A stretch of 8,154 nt of DNA, from NCBI GenBank assembly GCA_913043075.1, contig CAJWLI010000059.1, positions 1 to 8,154 of the forward strand. Reading direction: 5' to 3'. The position numbers and the translations under genes were made by a program. Every line of letters begins with the position of its first letter. Position 1 is the first letter of the stretch. Below, one piece after another: positions 7,088-8,154 of the stretch. A model generated the notes under the pieces. It searched no databases. It was not told the DNA's origin and saw nothing but the letters and a program-made list of their open reading frames with translations. This DNA is from an uncultured Gammaproteobacteria bacterium. GTDB taxonomy: Bacteria > Pseudomonadota > Gammaproteobacteria > Pseudomonadales > Azotimanducaceae.

Positions 7088-7131
7088 TTTAACTAGAGAA
7101 TTCGGATTTTTGGCTAGTTGAACCTTTTTTT
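7088..7131 (+). terminator. Terminator-like hairpin within the intergenic region
   Basis: TTTAACTAG (7088-7096) pairs with CTAGTTGAA (7114-7122), nine pairs including one G-T, around a 17-nt loop. CC and then T7 (7125-7131) follow. No upstream plus-strand gene needs termination here, so it may end a short unannotated transcript or act as a leader element. The stem is AT-rich. Confidence 0.3.
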
Positions 7132-7185
7132 GAACTTATTTGTTTACCAATCTAGAAGAGTCTTGCTATCCGTGACAGATCGAAT

Positions 7186-7197
7186 TGGTATTATAAT
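7186..7197 (+). promoter_or_regulatory. Extended -10 promoter candidate for the TVP38 fusion gene
   Basis: The sequence TGGTATTATAAT contains TATAAT (7192-7197, perfect -10) and, three bases earlier, TATTAT preceded by TGG (an extended -10). No well-spaced -35 is present; GTGACA at 7172-7177 is too close. The start of transcription would fall near 7200-7205, close to the ATG at 7215, leaving a very short leader. Confidence 0.4.
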
Positions 7198-7205
7198 TTA
7201 ATTAA

Positions 7206-7211
7206 GAGAGG
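7206..7211 (+). promoter_or_regulatory. Ribosome binding site of the TVP38 fusion gene
   Basis: The purine-rich GAGAGG ends 3 nt before the ATG at 7215; counted from the central GAG the spacing is about 6 nt. It supports that start. Confidence 0.5.
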
Positions 7212-7214
7212 CTC

Positions 7215-8154
7215 ATGACATTCCATCGTTGGATCGTTTTGGCAGCGGTTACTGCCGTTATTGCATTTATAAATTTATCTGGCATGGATACGATCATATC
7301 TTTAGAGACGGTGCTTGAAGAGAAAGATCGTCTGAGAGAAAGCTTTGAGAGAAACCCAGTTAGGCTCGGGGTAGGGTTTTTTCTCAGTTACATAATCATC
7401 ACAGCACTATCTATTCCAGGCGCGGCTATTCTCACTCTAGCGAGTGGCGCTATATTCGGTTTTGGATGGGGTTTACTAATTGCTTCTTTCGCGTCAACGA
7501 TCGGCGCTACTTTAGCAATGCTTGCTTTCCGCTGGATTTTTAGGGGCTTAGTTGAGAAAAGGTTCTCAGGGCAATTAGCTACAATAAATTCAGGCATTGA
7601 GAAGGATGGATCTTTTTATCTTTTTTCGCTGCGAATGGTACCTATCTTCCCCTTTTTTCTAATAAATGCCTTGATGGGTTTGACAAAAATGGGGCCCATA
7701 TCTTTCTTTTGGGTATCTCAAGTTGGAATGTTGGCGGGCACTATCTTATATGTAAACGCTGGTACCCAGCTAGCAATGATAGAGACCGTTGACCAAATTT
7801 TTTCGGTTGGGATTATTATTTCCTTTGCGCTTCTCGGTCTTTTCCCTCTAGTTGCAAAATCGGTCATTGAGAGAATGAATTCTCATCATTTGTATGAGAA
7901 TTTCACAAAGCCTAAGAAATTTGAAAGAGACCTAGTTGTTGTCGGAGCCGGTTCCGGGGGGCTAGTCGCTGCATTGATTGGTGCGACATTAAAAGCAAAG
8001 GTTTCACTAGTAGAAAAAGAACGTATGGGTGGAGATTGCCTTAATACAGGGTGCGTCCCTAGCAAAGCTATTATCAGATCGGCGAGGCATGCTTTTGAAA
8101 ATGCTCATGCAGACAGTCTTGGTTTCAAGAATTCAGTCCCCAGGATTAATCTTG
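7215..8154 (+). CDS. TVP38/TMEM64 membrane domain fused to a mercuric-reductase-like flavoprotein (partial, 3' end outside window)
   Basis: The frame is open from ATG 7215 to the window edge (313 codons seen). Residues 1-225 form a membrane domain. A first hydrophobic segment covers about 6-24, and the VTT/SNARE-associated (TVP38/TMEM64) core runs from about 53 to 220. Typical blocks of that core are PGAAILTLASGAIFGFGWG and, from R140, RMVPIFPFFLINALMG. A short basic linker (about 222-238) leads to a class I pyridine nucleotide-disulfide oxidoreductase. Its FAD-binding Rossmann motif is DLVVVGAGSGG (D239-G249), followed by MGGDCLNTGCVPSKA with the redox-active cysteine pair C275 and C280. By family, this part should bind FAD and NAD(P)H and reduce a disulfide or thiol-linked substrate at the inner face of the membrane. 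Such fusions, about 700 residues, occur in other proteobacteria, but their substrate is not established to my knowledge. The mercuric reductase likeness does not imply mercury as the substrate; no metal-binding HMA domain precedes it. Confidence 0.93.
   Translation, partial: MTFHRWIVLAAVTAVIAFINLSGMDTIISLETVLEEKDRLRESFERNPVRLGVGFFLSYIIITALSIPGAAILTLASGAIFGFGWGLLIASFASTIGATLAMLAFRWIFRGLVEKRFSGQLATINSGIEKDGSFYLFSLRMVPIFPFFLINALMGLTKMGPISFFWVSQVGMLAGTILYVNAGTQLAMIETVDQIFSVGIIISFALLGLFPLVAKSVIERMNSHHLYENFTKPKKFERDLVVVGAGSGGLVAALIGATLKAKVSLVEKERMGGDCLNTGCVPSKAIIRSARHAFENAHADSLGFKNSVPRINL

Larger units (their letters stand above)
6963..7214. other. Divergent intergenic region between pgi and the TVP38 fusion gene
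   Basis: This 252-bp AT-rich stretch carries no convincing gene. It contains an imperfect 15-bp direct repeat (7027-7060), a 9-bp hairpin followed by T7 (7088-7131) and a promoter-like site before the plus-strand gene (7186-7197). For pgi the best I see on the minus strand is a weak extended -10, TGCTATTTA, about 45 nt before the ATG without a good -35. No tRNA cloverleaf was found. Confidence 0.6.

Noticed and set aside
7198..7205. Palindrome TTAATTAA before the TVP38 fusion gene
   Set aside because: An 8-bp AT-only palindrome is expected by chance in such AT-rich sequence.
7388..7597. Minus-strand frame of 69 codons opposite the TVP38 domain
   Set aside because: The plus strand here encodes conserved TVP38/TMEM64 motifs, so the reverse frame is a shadow.

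Overview
The window is a chromosomal stretch of moderate to low GC from an uncultured-looking proteobacterium. A marine gammaproteobacterium is my best guess, with an alphaproteobacterium not excluded. The guess rests on the fused TVP38/flavin disulfide reductase at the right edge, the phosphonate-monoesterase-type sulfatase, the MFS family, and AT-leaning codon use. No rRNA, tRNA, phage, IS or CRISPR signal is present.

Layout, left to right. (1) 21-2243 (+) is a 740-residue molybdenum/tungsten bis-pterin enzyme that resembles acetylene hydratase far more than an ordinary reductase subunit. Its stop overlaps, as ATGA, the start of a 62-codon unknown gene (2240-2428, +). (2) A short convergent gap with a hairpin leads to a minus-strand AP-superfamily sulfatase of the phosphonate monoester hydrolase type (2511-4022). 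(3) Across a 70-bp gap that carries a good sigma-70-like promoter for the sulfatase lies an MFS transporter on the plus strand (4093-5418). (4) Only 17 bp separate the transporter from the convergent glucose-6-phosphate isomerase gene pgi (5436-6962, -). (5) A 252-bp AT-rich divergent region holds an imperfect 15-bp direct repeat, a terminator-like hairpin and a promoter-like site. (6) A TVP38/TMEM64 membrane domain fused to a mercuric-reductase-like flavoprotein starts at 7215 and runs off the right edge.

How the genes may work together. The sulfatase and MFS pair looks like a hydrolase plus uptake/export unit for an organic ester or acid. The acetylene-hydratase-like enzyme and its small partner sit beside it and may belong to the same catabolic locus; that is inference from position only. 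pgi and the TVP38 fusion look like unrelated flanking chromosomal genes.

The point most worth following is the first gene. Compared from memory with Pelobacter acetylenicus acetylene hydratase, it keeps the tungsten-ligand Cys, the catalytic Asp next to the 4Fe-4S cluster, and three active-site tryptophans. Two isoleucines of the substrate pocket are changed, to Trp and Ala, which suggests a hydratase-like enzyme with a different substrate. No search or alignment program was run; comparisons to reference proteins are from memory.
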